This document shows positions 1 to 8,949 of a stretch of 64,000 bases of DNA, piece by piece; the first letter of the stretch is position 1, and the number at the start of each line of letters is the position of its first letter. The notes under the pieces are model-generated. The model ran no database searches. It saw only the letters and a program-made list of their open reading frames with translations, and was not told the DNA's origin. This DNA is from Barnesiella propionica (GTDB lineage: Bacteria; Bacteroidota; Bacteroidia; Bacteroidales; Barnesiellaceae). The stretch is from the NCBI RefSeq assembly GCF_025567045.1, contig NZ_JAOQJK010000012.1, positions 1 through 64,000 of the forward strand. The letters are read 5' to 3'. A program made the translations under genes and the position numbers.

Positions 1-864
1 CCCGATGCCTTCCTGGTTCTGGGCGATACCAACTCCTGCCTTTGCGCCATAGCCGCCAAAAAGCGCCACATCCCCATCTTCCACATGGAAGCCGGTAACC
101 GTTGCTTCGACCAGCGGGTTCCCGAAGAAAGCAACCGGAAAATCGTCGACCATACCAGCGACATCAACCTCACCTACAGCAGCATCGCCCGCGAATACCT
201 GTTGCGTGAAGGCCTTCCCGCCGACCGTGTGATCAAGACCGGTAGCCCGATGTACGAAGTACTGATGCAGTACCTTCCCAAGATCCGTCAATCCCAAATC
301 CTCGAAACGCTCGGTCTGGAAAAAGGGAAATACTTCGTTGTTTCCGCGCACAGAGAAGAAAACATCAGCAGCGACAAAAACTTCATAAACCTGGTCACCA
401 TCCTCAACCAGATATCAGCAAGTTACGGTTACCCCGTCATCGTCTCCTGCCATCCCCGCACCCGTAAGAAGATAGAACAAAAAAACATCCGTTTTCACGA
501 AAACGTAAAACTGATGAAACCCCTGTCCCTGAGTGACTACAACCAGTTACAGTTAAACGCTAACGCCGTGTTGTCCGATTCGGGTACGATCAGCGAAGAA
601 TCCTCCATCCTGAACTTCCGTGCACTGAACATCCGCGAAGCCCACGAACGTCCCGAAGCGATGGAAGAAGCCTCGGTGATGATGGTAGGTTTGGATCCCG
701 ATCGTGTGATGCAAGGGCTAGCCGAGTTACAGAACCAAGATATAGAAGAACGTAACTTTCGTCCCGTGTATGACTACTCGATGCCCAACGTAAGCGATAA
801 AGTAGTGAGGATAATCCTCTCCTATACCGATTATGTGAAAAGGAATGTCTGGAGGGAAAAGTAA
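1..864 (+). CDS. UDP-N-acetylglucosamine 2-epimerase (non-hydrolysing), 5' partial
   Basis: The reading frame is open from base 1, so the N-terminus lies outside the window; about 287 codons remain. The visible part has GDTNSCLCAIAAK and HMEAGNRCFDQRVPEE, the signature of WecB/Cap5G-type epimerases, and later SDSGTISEESS, the UDP-binding segment. The family interconverts UDP-GlcNAc and UDP-ManNAc; Cap5G/FnlC members make the UDP-FucNAc-type precursor, and the PEESNR and MEAGNRCFD context resembles that subgroup. The enzyme is cytoplasmic and supplies a precursor to the glycan operon downstream. The gene is clearly GC-richer than the glycosyltransferases that follow. The exact product cannot be fixed without the upstream partner genes. 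Confidence 0.9.
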   Translation, partial: PDAFLVLGDTNSCLCAIAAKKRHIPIFHMEAGNRCFDQRVPEESNRKIVDHTSDINLTYSSIAREYLLREGLPADRVIKTGSPMYEVLMQYLPKIRQSQILETLGLEKGKYFVVSAHREENISSDKNFINLVTILNQISASYGYPVIVSCHPRTRKKIEQKNIRFHENVKLMKPLSLSDYNQLQLNANAVLSDSGTISEESSILNFRALNIREAHERPEAMEEASVMMVGLDPDRVMQGLAELQNQDIEERNFRPVYDYSMPNVSDKVVRIILSYTDYVKRNVWREK

Positions 865-886
865 GCAGTCGATTAATCAGTATCAT

Positions 887-1948
887 ATGAAATCATTAAT
901 AAGCGTCATTATTCCTATCTATAAAGCAGAAGATAGTTTAAAAAGATGTGTAGACAGCGTGCTGAACCAAACATATACGAATTTAGAAATTATTTTAGTA
1001 GATGATGGTTCGCCGGACAAATGTCCTCAAATGTGTGATGAGTATGCTCGGACAGATGAGAGGGTGAAGGTTATTCATAAATTAAACGGCGGAGTGTGTG
1101 ATGCCCGTAATGCCGGAATGAATGCGGCTAAAGGGGAATGGTTTACATTTGCGGAAAGTGATGATTATTTAACGCCGGATGCTTGTGAAGTCCTTTATAA
1201 CGAAACTGTAGCAGATTCTGTAGATTTTGTTTTAGGAGCTTATTATAAGGAAAGTTCTAAGGGACGTACAGTAAAACATTTGTTTTTTCAGGATAAGATT
1301 GTTTTTGATGAAATAGAGACAAGAAATATTTTGATGAAAAAGGTTTTAGGTTTGACAGGAGAAGAATTGAGACATCCGGAGCAAATTGATTCATTGTTAA
1401 CTTGTACGTCAAAATTATTTCGTCTGGATATAGTTAAGAATAATAAAATAGAATGGATTAGCAGAAAAGAAACATATTCGGATTGTCTTGATTTTATTTT
1501 CAGATATTGCTATTACTCAAAAAAAGCTGTTTATATAGATAAGCCGTTATATCATTATGTACGAACAAATACAGTTTCACAAACCGCCGTATACCGGGAA
1601 AATACGATAAATCTGTGGATGGCTCAGTTTGAACAATTAAAGCGTTTTATCAAAGAAAAAAATATAGAATCGATAATGGAAGAAGCATATTTCAATAGAA
1701 TATGTTTTTCTGTTATACCAATAGGGGGTAATGCTTACAGGATGCGGAGTTATAAACTCGCAATGAAAGAAGTTGACGAGATGTTTAAAAAAATAATTTA
1801 TCAGGAAGCTTTTTCAAGATTCAAATTAAATTATTTACCGTTTCATTGGAAAGTGTTTTTTTTCACAGCAAAACATAAGTTGAATCTAAGCTTTTATTTT
1901 ATTACGGTTGTGATGAGAAAGATAATGAATAAAGGGCGAAATATTTAA
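887..1948 (+). CDS. Glycosyltransferase family 2 (GT-A fold)
   Basis: An inverting-type sugar transferase, predicted to add one residue to an undecaprenyl-linked glycan at the inner membrane. The N-terminus MKSLISVIIPIYKAE is the classic GT2 start, followed by VDDGSPDKCP and a metal-binding ESDD around residue 95. The C-terminal third has hydrophobic, aromatic-rich stretches without a clear membrane segment. I chose the ATG at 887 because it begins exactly at the family's N-terminus; an in-frame ATG at 845 would overlap the epimerase gene. The gene is strikingly AT-rich compared with the upstream gene. The donor and acceptor cannot be told from sequence. Confidence 0.9.
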   Translation: MKSLISVIIPIYKAEDSLKRCVDSVLNQTYTNLEIILVDDGSPDKCPQMCDEYARTDERVKVIHKLNGGVCDARNAGMNAAKGEWFTFAESDDYLTPDACEVLYNETVADSVDFVLGAYYKESSKGRTVKHLFFQDKIVFDEIETRNILMKKVLGLTGEELRHPEQIDSLLTCTSKLFRLDIVKNNKIEWISRKETYSDCLDFIFRYCYYSKKAVYIDKPLYHYVRTNTVSQTAVYRENTINLWMAQFEQLKRFIKEKNIESIMEEAYFNRICFSVIPIGGNAYRMRSYKLAMKEVDEMFKKIIYQEAFSRFKLNYLPFHWKVFFFTAKHKLNLSFYFITVVMRKIMNKGRNI

Positions 1949-1953
1949 TAAAA

Positions 1954-2994
1954 ATGGAACCGAAAGTCAGTATAGTTATACCTGTATATAAAACCGAGTC
2001 CTATTTAGTTGGTTCGGTTAATTCAGTAATAAGACAAACGTATAATAATAAAGAAATAATATTGGTGGATGATGGATCACCTGATGATTGTCCGGGTATT
2101 TGTGATGAATTTGCGAAAGAAAATGAGAATATTCAAGTAATTCATAAAAAAAATGGAGGGTTATCAAGTGCCAGAAATGCGGGAATGCAAAAAGCGACCG
2201 GGAAATATATTTTATTTCTGGATTCCGACGATCAATTAGTACAAGACGCCATTTCGATAATGGTGGGAAAAGCAGAGAGAGAAGGCTTAGATGCTGTTTA
2301 TCCGAATTCTTATTATAAGGTATATGAGAATAATACTGAAAAAAAATATGCTTTACATTTTAAAAAAGATGCATTTTCCAATGACCCTAAAGTCTTTGCA
2401 CTCGATGTAGTTATAGGAAAGGGGCGTGCAAGGAGATCTACAGCTGTCTTATATGATCTTGATATAATGAAAAATAATGCGATTGAATTTCCTTATGGAT
2501 TAATTTCGGAGGATGTATTCTTTAATCTGGATTTTTTACTTAAATCCAATAAAATAGGGATGATAGAAGAACCTACTCTATTATGTTTGAAAAGGAATGG
2601 AAGCATATCAACTTCATTTTATAAGAATTTTTTCGATACTATTATTTTAATGGATAATAAAGTAGAATCATTTATCAAGAATATAGATTCTTCAAAGTAT
2701 AATAATGTTATTAAAGGAAAAAGAGAATCGTTGTTATTTAGAAATGTGTTAATTTATGTTATCCAGGTTATGGTGGATGAAAATATTAAATATGCAGAAA
2801 GAAAAGCTTTGTCTGTAAAATATATGGATAACTGCAGAGTAAGAGATGCATTTAAAAATAAGATAGAATTCCCTTATTTTGAAGGTACTATACAAAAAAT
2901 ATTTATGATTGTTTCCATCTTGCTAATGAAATATAGGTGTTATACACTGCTTTGTTTTTTAGCAAATATAGCAGGTAAAAATAATAAGTTATAA
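1954..2994 (+). CDS. Glycosyltransferase family 2
   Basis: A second GT2 enzyme, five bases after the preceding one and so probably cotranscribed. The start MEPKVSIVIPVYKTE, the VDDGSPDDCPG nucleotide-binding motif and the DSDD metal motif (about residue 90) are intact. It resembles its neighbour in the first 110 residues (shared SVIRQTY/SVLNQTY, DDGSPD, HKKNGGLSSARNAGM/HKLNGGVCDARNAGM), so the two may descend from a duplication and now act on different acceptors. The C-terminus diverges and carries a hydrophobic segment near residues 310-335. Very AT-rich. The sugar specificity is not predictable. Confidence 0.9.
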   Translation: MEPKVSIVIPVYKTESYLVGSVNSVIRQTYNNKEIILVDDGSPDDCPGICDEFAKENENIQVIHKKNGGLSSARNAGMQKATGKYILFLDSDDQLVQDAISIMVGKAEREGLDAVYPNSYYKVYENNTEKKYALHFKKDAFSNDPKVFALDVVIGKGRARRSTAVLYDLDIMKNNAIEFPYGLISEDVFFNLDFLLKSNKIGMIEEPTLLCLKRNGSISTSFYKNFFDTIILMDNKVESFIKNIDSSKYNNVIKGKRESLLFRNVLIYVIQVMVDENIKYAERKALSVKYMDNCRVRDAFKNKIEFPYFEGTIQKIFMIVSILLMKYRCYTLLCFLANIAGKNNKL

Positions 2995-3000
2995 AACTAT

Positions 3001-4311
3001 ATGAGAATTTTAATAGTATCAAATTCTCCTTGGAGAAATGATAATAGTTTCGGAAACTCCTTTTCCAATATTTTTCAGGGGATGGGTGATATAGAAATTG
3101 CAAATATATATCTAAAATATGGAGTTCCTGATAATGATATCGTTTCTGTATATTATCAGATAACAGAGAAATCTTTACTTAATAATTTAAGAAACAAAAA
3201 AAATAAATCAGGCAGGGTGGTCAGGGTTTTTCAAAAAGAAAGGAATGACAAGACGGGAGAAAAACAATTTAACAAAATTAAAAGATATAAGAATATTTGG
3301 TTGTTTTGGTTCCGGGCCATAATCTGGAAAATAGGTAGATGGAAATCTAAAGAGTTTATTGATTTTATTGATGACTTTAATCCTGATTTACTTTTTATTC
3401 CTGTTTATTATTCGCATTATATTCACGATATAAATTTTTTCATAAAAGATAGATTAAAAATTCCTGCTGTAGGATATGTTTCGGACGATGTATATTTACG
3501 GCCGTGTTATGGTCGCATTCTCCAATATATAGATAGATCAATGATAAGACCTGTCATGAAAAAAGTATTTAATGCATGTGATATTGTTTATACTATTTCA
3601 GAGACCCAGAGAAGCGAATATGCTAATTTATTTGGTGATAAATTTAAGATATTGACCAAATTTTCCGATTTTGACGAAGAGAAAAAGATGCCGGTAAATA
3701 AACATGAATTTCCTGTAAAAATGTTATATACCGGAAATATAGGAACGGGCAGATATCAGTCTATCTTATTAATTGTAAATGCAATTAAGGAGATAAATAA
3801 AGATAAGAAGAAATTTGTTTTCGATATTTATACTACAACGGTATTAACACCCAAACAGATAAGTAAAATTAGTGTTGAAAATGTTGTACGTGTACACGAT
3901 CCCGTTTCTTATTCTCAAATTATACAATTACAACAACAATCTGATTTGTTAGTACATGTCGAAGGCCTTTCTTCAAAAGAAAATTCATTGGTTAGGCAAT
4001 CGTTTTCTACTAAAATAGTAGATTATTTAGAAAAAAATCGTGCCATATTTGTTATTGGGAGGGACGATTCTGCTTCAATAAAATATTTTATAGACAATGA
4101 CTCTGCATTCGTAGCACAAAGTTATAAGGGTATTTTAGATAACTTAAATAGAATATTAAACGATTTATCTTTATTAAAATCATATGCGCAAAAGGCATGG
4201 GAATGCGGGAAAAGAAATCATCAAAAATCAGTTAAACAAGCCGAATTGAAAGAGGATCTGTTTAATGTTGTGAAATTCAGGAGTATCCCCTCTTTTAAAG
4301 ATAAAGCATAA
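3001..4311 (+). CDS. GT4-like glycosyltransferase (GT-B fold)
   Basis: A 436-residue protein starting MRILIVSNSPWRNDNSFG, with a two-domain GT-B layout: an N-terminal Rossmann half, then a C-terminal half opening with KMLYTGNIGTGR (about residue 240) and a donor-site region around residues 320-345. It follows the preceding GT2 gene by six bases. Residues 60-110 are unusually basic and may contact membrane lipid. The canonical E-x7-E of classical GT4 enzymes is not obvious, so the family call is by overall pattern only. AT-rich like its neighbours. It probably adds a sugar to the repeat unit of the operon's glycan. Confidence 0.75.
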   Translation: MRILIVSNSPWRNDNSFGNSFSNIFQGMGDIEIANIYLKYGVPDNDIVSVYYQITEKSLLNNLRNKKNKSGRVVRVFQKERNDKTGEKQFNKIKRYKNIWLFWFRAIIWKIGRWKSKEFIDFIDDFNPDLLFIPVYYSHYIHDINFFIKDRLKIPAVGYVSDDVYLRPCYGRILQYIDRSMIRPVMKKVFNACDIVYTISETQRSEYANLFGDKFKILTKFSDFDEEKKMPVNKHEFPVKMLYTGNIGTGRYQSILLIVNAIKEINKDKKKFVFDIYTTTVLTPKQISKISVENVVRVHDPVSYSQIIQLQQQSDLLVHVEGLSSKENSLVRQSFSTKIVDYLEKNRAIFVIGRDDSASIKYFIDNDSAFVAQSYKGILDNLNRILNDLSLLKSYAQKAWECGKRNHQKSVKQAELKEDLFNVVKFRSIPSFKDKA

Positions 4312-4343
4312 TCTTTTGGTATTATAAAAATATAATAAATTAT

Positions 4344-4940
4344 ATGTATAAGTATATTAAAAGAATAATTGATATTTTAATATCAATTATAGGGTTGGTA
4401 TGCCTTTCTCCGGTTTTATTGTTTACTGCGATAATGATAAAATTAGAAAGTCGTGGGCCGGTAATATTTAAACAAGAACGTTTGGGACGATACGGTAAAC
4501 CGTTTAAGATTTATAAATTCCGTTCCATGGTTGTGGGTGCTGAAAAAAAAGGATCAGGAGTTTACTCCTTTAAAGGAGATAACCGGATTACGAAGGTGGG
4601 TAAATTCATCAGGGCTACCAGCATTGACGAACTGCCACAGTTTGTAAACATATTAAAAGGGGATATGGCGGTTATCGGGCCTCGTCCTGCCTTGACTTAT
4701 CATCCGTGGCCTTGGGAACAATATACCGAAGAGCAGCGGCGTATGTTCGAAGTGCGCCCCGGAGTAACCGGTTGGGCACAAGTGAATGGCCGTAAAGATG
4801 TAGAGTGGAACCGGCGTATAGAATTGAATGTCGAGTATGTAGATAAAATGTCATTTGCATTTGATATGAAGATTTTTTTCATGACTGTATTCAAAGTATT
4901 TACTATGCAGGATAATAATAACGTATCAAAAACTGCTTGA
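4344..4940 (+). CDS. Monotopic phosphoglycosyl transferase (PglC/WcaJ C-terminal type sugar transferase)
   Basis: The enzyme that starts the repeat unit by moving a sugar-1-phosphate from a UDP-sugar to undecaprenyl phosphate. At 198 residues it matches the short PglC-like class, with no N-terminal membrane bundle. It has a re-entrant hydrophobic helix (residues 9-35, IIDILISIIGLVCLSPVLL), the KIYKFRSM motif, a catalytic DELPQ (about residue 94) and GPRPAL, all diagnostic. It sits in the middle of the operon rather than at its end. GC content rises in the second half of the gene, which could reflect a recombination joint with conserved sequence. Confidence 0.93.
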   Translation: MYKYIKRIIDILISIIGLVCLSPVLLFTAIMIKLESRGPVIFKQERLGRYGKPFKIYKFRSMVVGAEKKGSGVYSFKGDNRITKVGKFIRATSIDELPQFVNILKGDMAVIGPRPALTYHPWPWEQYTEEQRRMFEVRPGVTGWAQVNGRKDVEWNRRIELNVEYVDKMSFAFDMKIFFMTVFKVFTMQDNNNVSKTA

Positions 4941-4970
4941 TATATTTCGATAAATTTTAATACTTGTGGT

Positions 4971-5780
4971 ATGCTGAAATTAATGTATATAACGAACCGT
5001 CCCGAAATAGCCGGAATCGCTGAGGAGGCCGGGGTTGACAGGATTTTTGTTGATTTGGAGACAATTGGAAAACAAGAGCGGCAGGGAGGAATGGATACGG
5101 TACAATCTACTCATACTCTTGATGATGTTTCTACCATAAAAAAAGCTATTCGTTCCGCTAAATTATTGGTTCGGTGCAATCCTATTCATCCGGGATCGGG
5201 TCAAGAGATAGAAACCATTATACAAAATGGAGCCGATATTATCATGTTACCATATTTTAAGAGTGTCAATGAGGCGGCAGCTTTTTTAAATTATGTAAAT
5301 GGACGTGTGAAGACTTGTTTGTTGGTAGAAACACCGGAAGCAGTCGACAGGATAGAGGGTATATTGGCTTTAGATGGAATAGATGAAATACATATCGGTT
5401 TGAATGACTTGCATTTGGCTTATCATAAAAAATTTATGTTTGAATTATTGACCGACGGGACCGTAGAGATGTTGTGTAATAAATTCAGGCAGAAAGGTAT
5501 CCCTTATGGTTTTGGTGGAATTGCCAGATTGGGAAAAGGGGCATTGCCGGCTGAATGTGTGATAAAAGAACATTATAGATTCGGCTCTACGCGGGCTATT
5601 TTATCCCGTAGCTTTTGTAATACCGATATTATTACCGATCTGGAAGAAGTGGCACAGGTCTTTAAACAGGGCATGTACGATATCAGAACGCTTGAAGAAG
5701 AAATTTTGCGATATCAGAATTATTTTGAGGATAACAGAAAGTTTGTTTTTGAGACAGTTCGTAAACTTTCGGAAGAATAG
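4971..5780 (+). CDS. HpcH/HpaI-type aldolase / citrate lyase beta-like protein
   Basis: A 269-residue TIM-barrel protein. The pattern LVETPEAVDRIEGILALDGIDEIHIGLNDL contains the metal and active-site region of the HpcH/HpaI family, with a metal-ligand Glu in VETPEA and Asp in GLNDL; VRCNPIHPGSG supplies the Arg region. The family runs reversible aldol reactions that use pyruvate or acetyl-CoA-type enolates. In this operon it stands 22 bases before a 2-hydroxyacid dehydrogenase, so a joint role in making a carboxylated or acyl-type glycan substituent is a reasonable inference. The substrate is unknown. Confidence 0.8.
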   Translation: MLKLMYITNRPEIAGIAEEAGVDRIFVDLETIGKQERQGGMDTVQSTHTLDDVSTIKKAIRSAKLLVRCNPIHPGSGQEIETIIQNGADIIMLPYFKSVNEAAAFLNYVNGRVKTCLLVETPEAVDRIEGILALDGIDEIHIGLNDLHLAYHKKFMFELLTDGTVEMLCNKFRQKGIPYGFGGIARLGKGALPAECVIKEHYRFGSTRAILSRSFCNTDIITDLEEVAQVFKQGMYDIRTLEEEILRYQNYFEDNRKFVFETVRKLSEE

Positions 5781-5802
5781 TATTTTAGATTAAGTAAAAA
5801 GT

Positions 5803-6708
5803 ATGAATCTTTTATTAACAGGAGCGTATTCTTTCACTCCCGGCCAGATTGAGAGTTTTCAGGCTTTGGGTTATAAGACTTTATTTGTTCAGGATGAAAG
5901 AGTTCCTTTGGAGATCGATACATCCACTATAGATTGTGTTGTTTGTAATAATCTCTTTTTATATAATAAAATTGAAGATTTTAAATCTCTCAAATTTATA
6001 CAACTGACAAGTGCCGGTTTGGACAGGGTACCTCTTGATTATATAAAATCTCATGAAATTGATTTGCACAACGCCCGTGGTGTTTATAGCATACCCATGG
6101 CAGAGTGGGCTTTGTTGAAAATACTGGAAATATATAAAGATTCTCTTCATTTTATGCAGGCACAAAATAACCGGAAGTGGCTTAAAGAACGAAATATCAT
6201 GGAGCTGTCCGGTCGTACGGCATCGGTAGTTGGAATGGGGAGTGTAGGTAAAGAAGTTGCCCGCCGGTTAAAGGCGTTTGGAGTTAAAATTCTGGGTATA
6301 GATATTTTTGAAATAAAGGAAGATTACGTGGATCGTTTTTTCCATATTAATGATATTGATAAAGCATTATCTCTTAGCGATATTATAGTACTTACTTTGC
6401 CTCTTACCGGACAAACCAGATATTTGATCAATAAAGAACGATTAAATAGTATGAGACAAGATGCGGTGATTATTAATATTTCACGAGGTGCTGTTATACA
6501 GGAGACAGCTTTGATTGATGCTTTAAATACAGGTAAATTCAGGGGTGTTGCTTTAGATGTTTTTGAACAGGAGCCCTTAGAAAGTAATAGCCCGTTATGG
6601 AGCATGAAGAATGTATTTATTTCTCCTCACAATTCTTTTATCTCCGACAAAAATAATGAGCGGCTTTTCCGGTTGATGTACGATAATCTTAAAAATTACA
6701 TTTCTTAA
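5803..6708 (+). CDS. NAD(P)-dependent D-2-hydroxyacid dehydrogenase family protein
   Basis: An oxidoreductase of the SerA/D-lactate dehydrogenase superfamily, 301 residues. The nucleotide-binding GMGSVGKEVARRL is near residue 145, then PLTGQTRYLI, INISRGAVIQE (the Arg that binds substrate carboxylate), ALDVFEQEPL with the acid partner, and NVFISPHNS with the catalytic His. All catalytic positions look intact. It should reduce a 2-keto acid to a D-hydroxy acid. Its pairing with the aldolase just upstream suggests the two make and then reduce a keto acid for glycan decoration. Substrate not predictable. Confidence 0.85.
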   Translation: MNLLLTGAYSFTPGQIESFQALGYKTLFVQDERVPLEIDTSTIDCVVCNNLFLYNKIEDFKSLKFIQLTSAGLDRVPLDYIKSHEIDLHNARGVYSIPMAEWALLKILEIYKDSLHFMQAQNNRKWLKERNIMELSGRTASVVGMGSVGKEVARRLKAFGVKILGIDIFEIKEDYVDRFFHINDIDKALSLSDIIVLTLPLTGQTRYLINKERLNSMRQDAVIINISRGAVIQETALIDALNTGKFRGVALDVFEQEPLESNSPLWSMKNVFISPHNSFISDKNNERLFRLMYDNLKNYIS

Positions 6709-6717
6709 TGTATCGGT

Positions 6718-7827
6718 ATGAGTAAAAAGTTTATTTTGGTGTCTCCTAAAAACAGGACTGTTTATAACTTCAGAGGGGATCTTATTGCAGAAATAAAACG
6801 TAAAGGTTACGAGGTGATTGTAACGGGTCCTAATACTGATAATTTGGAACAAATAAAAACATTGGGTGTACGGTTTTATGAAATACCTATGAACAAAACC
6901 GGTATCAATATTTTCTCCGATATAAAATATTTGTTGGCATTAAGGAAACTATTTAAAGAGGAACGTCCGGACGCAATGCTCGGCTATACGGTCAAACCGG
7001 TTATTTATGGAGCCATTGCCGCTAAAATGGCGAGAGTGGCGAATATTAATTCTATGATAACCGGAGTAGGATATTTATTTGTTTCCAAAACAATGAAAGC
7101 ACGTATTCTACGCGCTTTAGCCCGGATACTGTATATTATAGGATTAAAATGCGCCGACCATGTTATTTTTCAGAATAGGGACGATTTGGACGAATTTATT
7201 TCAAACGGATTGGTAAAACGTTCCAAGTGCCATGTCGTTAATGGTTCCGGTGTAAATATGGCTAAATATACAGTGACCTCTTTCCCGGACCGGATGACAT
7301 TTTTTATGCTTTCCCGGGCGTTAATCAGTAAAGGAGTGAGGGAATATTTTAAAGCGGCTAAAATCGTAAAGGACCGGTATCGTGAGAATGTCCGTTTTAT
7401 GTTTTTGGGTGCTATAGAGAATATGCCCGACTCGATATCAAAAGAAGAATTGGAACCTTATATAGAAGACGGTATTATCGATTATTTTGGTGAAAGCAAG
7501 AATGTTTCCGAATATTTCGATCAATGTTCTGTATTTGTCCTGCCATCTTATCGGGAAGGTACGCCCCGAACTGTATTAGAAGCTATGTCAAAGGGGCGTC
7601 CTATTATAACAACAGATGCTCCCGGATGCAGGAGTACGGTTTTAGAAGGACAGAATGGTTATCTTGTTCCGGTCGGAAATATAGAAAAGCTGGTAGAAAA
7701 AATGGAGTGTTTTATAGAACATCCTGAATTTGTAGAAAAAATGGGACGAGCTAGTTATGAATTGTGTAAAGATAGATTTGAGGTCGATAAAGTTAATGCA
7801 GCGATGATTCGTATAATGAATCTTTGA
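6718..7827 (+). CDS. Glycosyltransferase family 4 (PglA-like)
   Basis: A 369-residue GT-B enzyme. The N-terminal half (LVSPKNRTVYNFRGDL, GYTVKPVIYG, ITGVGYLF) is typical of the group that acts on undecaprenyl-diphosphate-linked first sugars. The C-terminal half has MLSRALISKGVREY and the donor-site motif LPSYREGTPRTVLEAMS with E-x7-E (about residues 278-292). PglA-like enzymes add the second sugar after a PglC-type initiator, and a PglC-type initiator is present at 4344, so this may be the second step of repeat-unit assembly. It starts nine bases after the dehydrogenase. Donor sugar unknown. Confidence 0.88.
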   Translation: MSKKFILVSPKNRTVYNFRGDLIAEIKRKGYEVIVTGPNTDNLEQIKTLGVRFYEIPMNKTGINIFSDIKYLLALRKLFKEERPDAMLGYTVKPVIYGAIAAKMARVANINSMITGVGYLFVSKTMKARILRALARILYIIGLKCADHVIFQNRDDLDEFISNGLVKRSKCHVVNGSGVNMAKYTVTSFPDRMTFFMLSRALISKGVREYFKAAKIVKDRYRENVRFMFLGAIENMPDSISKEELEPYIEDGIIDYFGESKNVSEYFDQCSVFVLPSYREGTPRTVLEAMSKGRPIITTDAPGCRSTVLEGQNGYLVPVGNIEKLVEKMECFIEHPEFVEKMGRASYELCKDRFEVDKVNAAMIRIMNL

Positions 7828-7835
7828 TCTGGAAT

Positions 7836-7943
7836 ATGAAAAAAAGATACATTCGGCTAAAGCGTAGTGCTTTGAAAATGAAAAACATATTAGTGTTTTT
7901 ATTTATTCCGTATTATGTGTGGAAGAAAAAAAATGAGCTATAA
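7836..7943 (+). other. Possible 35-residue membrane peptide or gene remnant
   Basis: A short frame with a very basic N-terminus (KKRYIRLKRSALK) and one hydrophobic stretch (NILVFLFIPYYVW). It ends inside the start of the next gene. It lies at the border where the AT-rich cassette meets GC-rich sequence, so it may be the remnant of a longer gene lost by recombination. No homology is recognised and it may not be translated. Confidence 0.2.
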
Positions 7944-8418
7944 TATGCAAGAAATAAAACTCCTGACCGACGAACTTTTAGACCGGGTCATTCTCGAAGC
8001 CCGTGAAAATCCCCGTTTACGTAAAAACTATAACTTCCACGACGACCATGCCGATCCCGTCAACCGCATGCTCAACGCCCTGGAGCCGGGAACCTATCTA
8101 CCTCCCCATCGCCATCAAGACCCGGACAAGACTGAGATCTACCTCGTCCTCCGGGGCCGTCTCGAAGCCCTTCTGTTTGACGATCAGGGAGAGGTAACCC
8201 GACGTATACAGCTGGGCCCCGGTACCCCTGTCCACGCCATAGAAATCCCTCCCCGTACCTGGCACACGATACTGGTTCAAGAGCCGGGAACCGTGATCTA
8301 TGAAATCAAGGAAGGTCCATACGTGCCGTTATCACCGGTTCATCTGGCGCCTTGGGCCCCTTCTGCGGAAGACAAAGAAGAAGTGCTTCGATACATGCAG
8401 GCATTGAAAGAAAAATGA
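7933..8418 (+). CDS. wbuC: WbuC family cupin-fold metalloprotein
   Basis: A single-domain cupin of about 161 residues. It has the metal-site motif PPHRHQDPDKTEIYLVLRG (His, His, Glu ligands) and the second cupin motif with IPPRTWHTI (His ligand), all intact. WbuC proteins are found in many O-antigen and capsule loci; their reaction is not established. I chose the ATG at 7933 because the upstream ATG at 7915 adds only MCGRKK, which does not resemble family N-termini. The gene is GC-rich, unlike the glycosyltransferases before it and like the epimerase at the left edge, which suggests both belong to the locus backbone. The next gene follows after seven bases. Confidence 0.9.
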   Translation: MSYNMQEIKLLTDELLDRVILEARENPRLRKNYNFHDDHADPVNRMLNALEPGTYLPPHRHQDPDKTEIYLVLRGRLEALLFDDQGEVTRRIQLGPGTPVHAIEIPPRTWHTILVQEPGTVIYEIKEGPYVPLSPVHLAPWAPSAEDKEEVLRYMQALKEK

Positions 8419-8425
8419 TAGCAGT

Positions 8426-8944
8426 ATGAAGAACGATACTCCACATTGGCACGCAATATATACCGCATCCCGTAGTGAAAAGAAAGTACGGGACAGATTG
8501 AATGAACAGGGTATCGAGAATTTTTTACCTATACAGACCGTCGTACGTCAATGGAAATACCGGAAACAGAAAGTTGACGTGCCTGTTATTTCCGGGATGC
8601 TTTTCGTTCGTGTGACCCGGCAGGAGCAAATACGTGTATTAGAGACGAGGGGAGTTGTCTGTTATCTTCGTTTGCGTTGCGAATCCCAGCCTGCGGTAAT
8701 TCCGGATAAGCAAATAGAAGATTTTCGTTTCCTTATCGATTATTCCGACAGTGCGGTGGAAATGATTAATGATACGTTGGAAATAGGCGATAAGATACGG
8801 GTTATAAAAGGATCTTTATCTGGAATGGAAGGTGAACTTATCCGGTACGGAGGAGAAAGCAAAGTTGTTGTCAGGCTGTCGGTCCTGGGATATGCTGCGG
8901 TTACGATACCGGGAAGTTTTGTAGAAACAATAGACAGTCTATAA
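8426..8944 (+). CDS. UpxY-family NusG-like transcription antiterminator
   Basis: A 172-residue specialised NusG paralog. The N-terminal NGN domain begins HWHAIYTASRSEKKVRDRLNE and contains FLPIQTVVRQW and GMLFVRV; the C-terminal KOW domain has GDKIRVIKGSLSGMEGEL. UpxY proteins load onto RNA polymerase in the leader of capsule operons and prevent premature termination. In Bacteroides they are normally the first gene of the operon. Here the gene is near the 3' end, seven bases after wbuC. It may act on a different locus, or the operon may have been rearranged. Confidence 0.9.
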   Translation: MKNDTPHWHAIYTASRSEKKVRDRLNEQGIENFLPIQTVVRQWKYRKQKVDVPVISGMLFVRVTRQEQIRVLETRGVVCYLRLRCESQPAVIPDKQIEDFRFLIDYSDSAVEMINDTLEIGDKIRVIKGSLSGMEGELIRYGGESKVVVRLSVLGYAAVTIPGSFVETIDSL

Positions 8945-8949
8945 ATTAT

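Noticed and set aside
845..886. Upstream in-frame start for the first GT2 gene
   Set aside because: It overlaps the epimerase gene and adds 14 residues not seen at GT2 N-termini.
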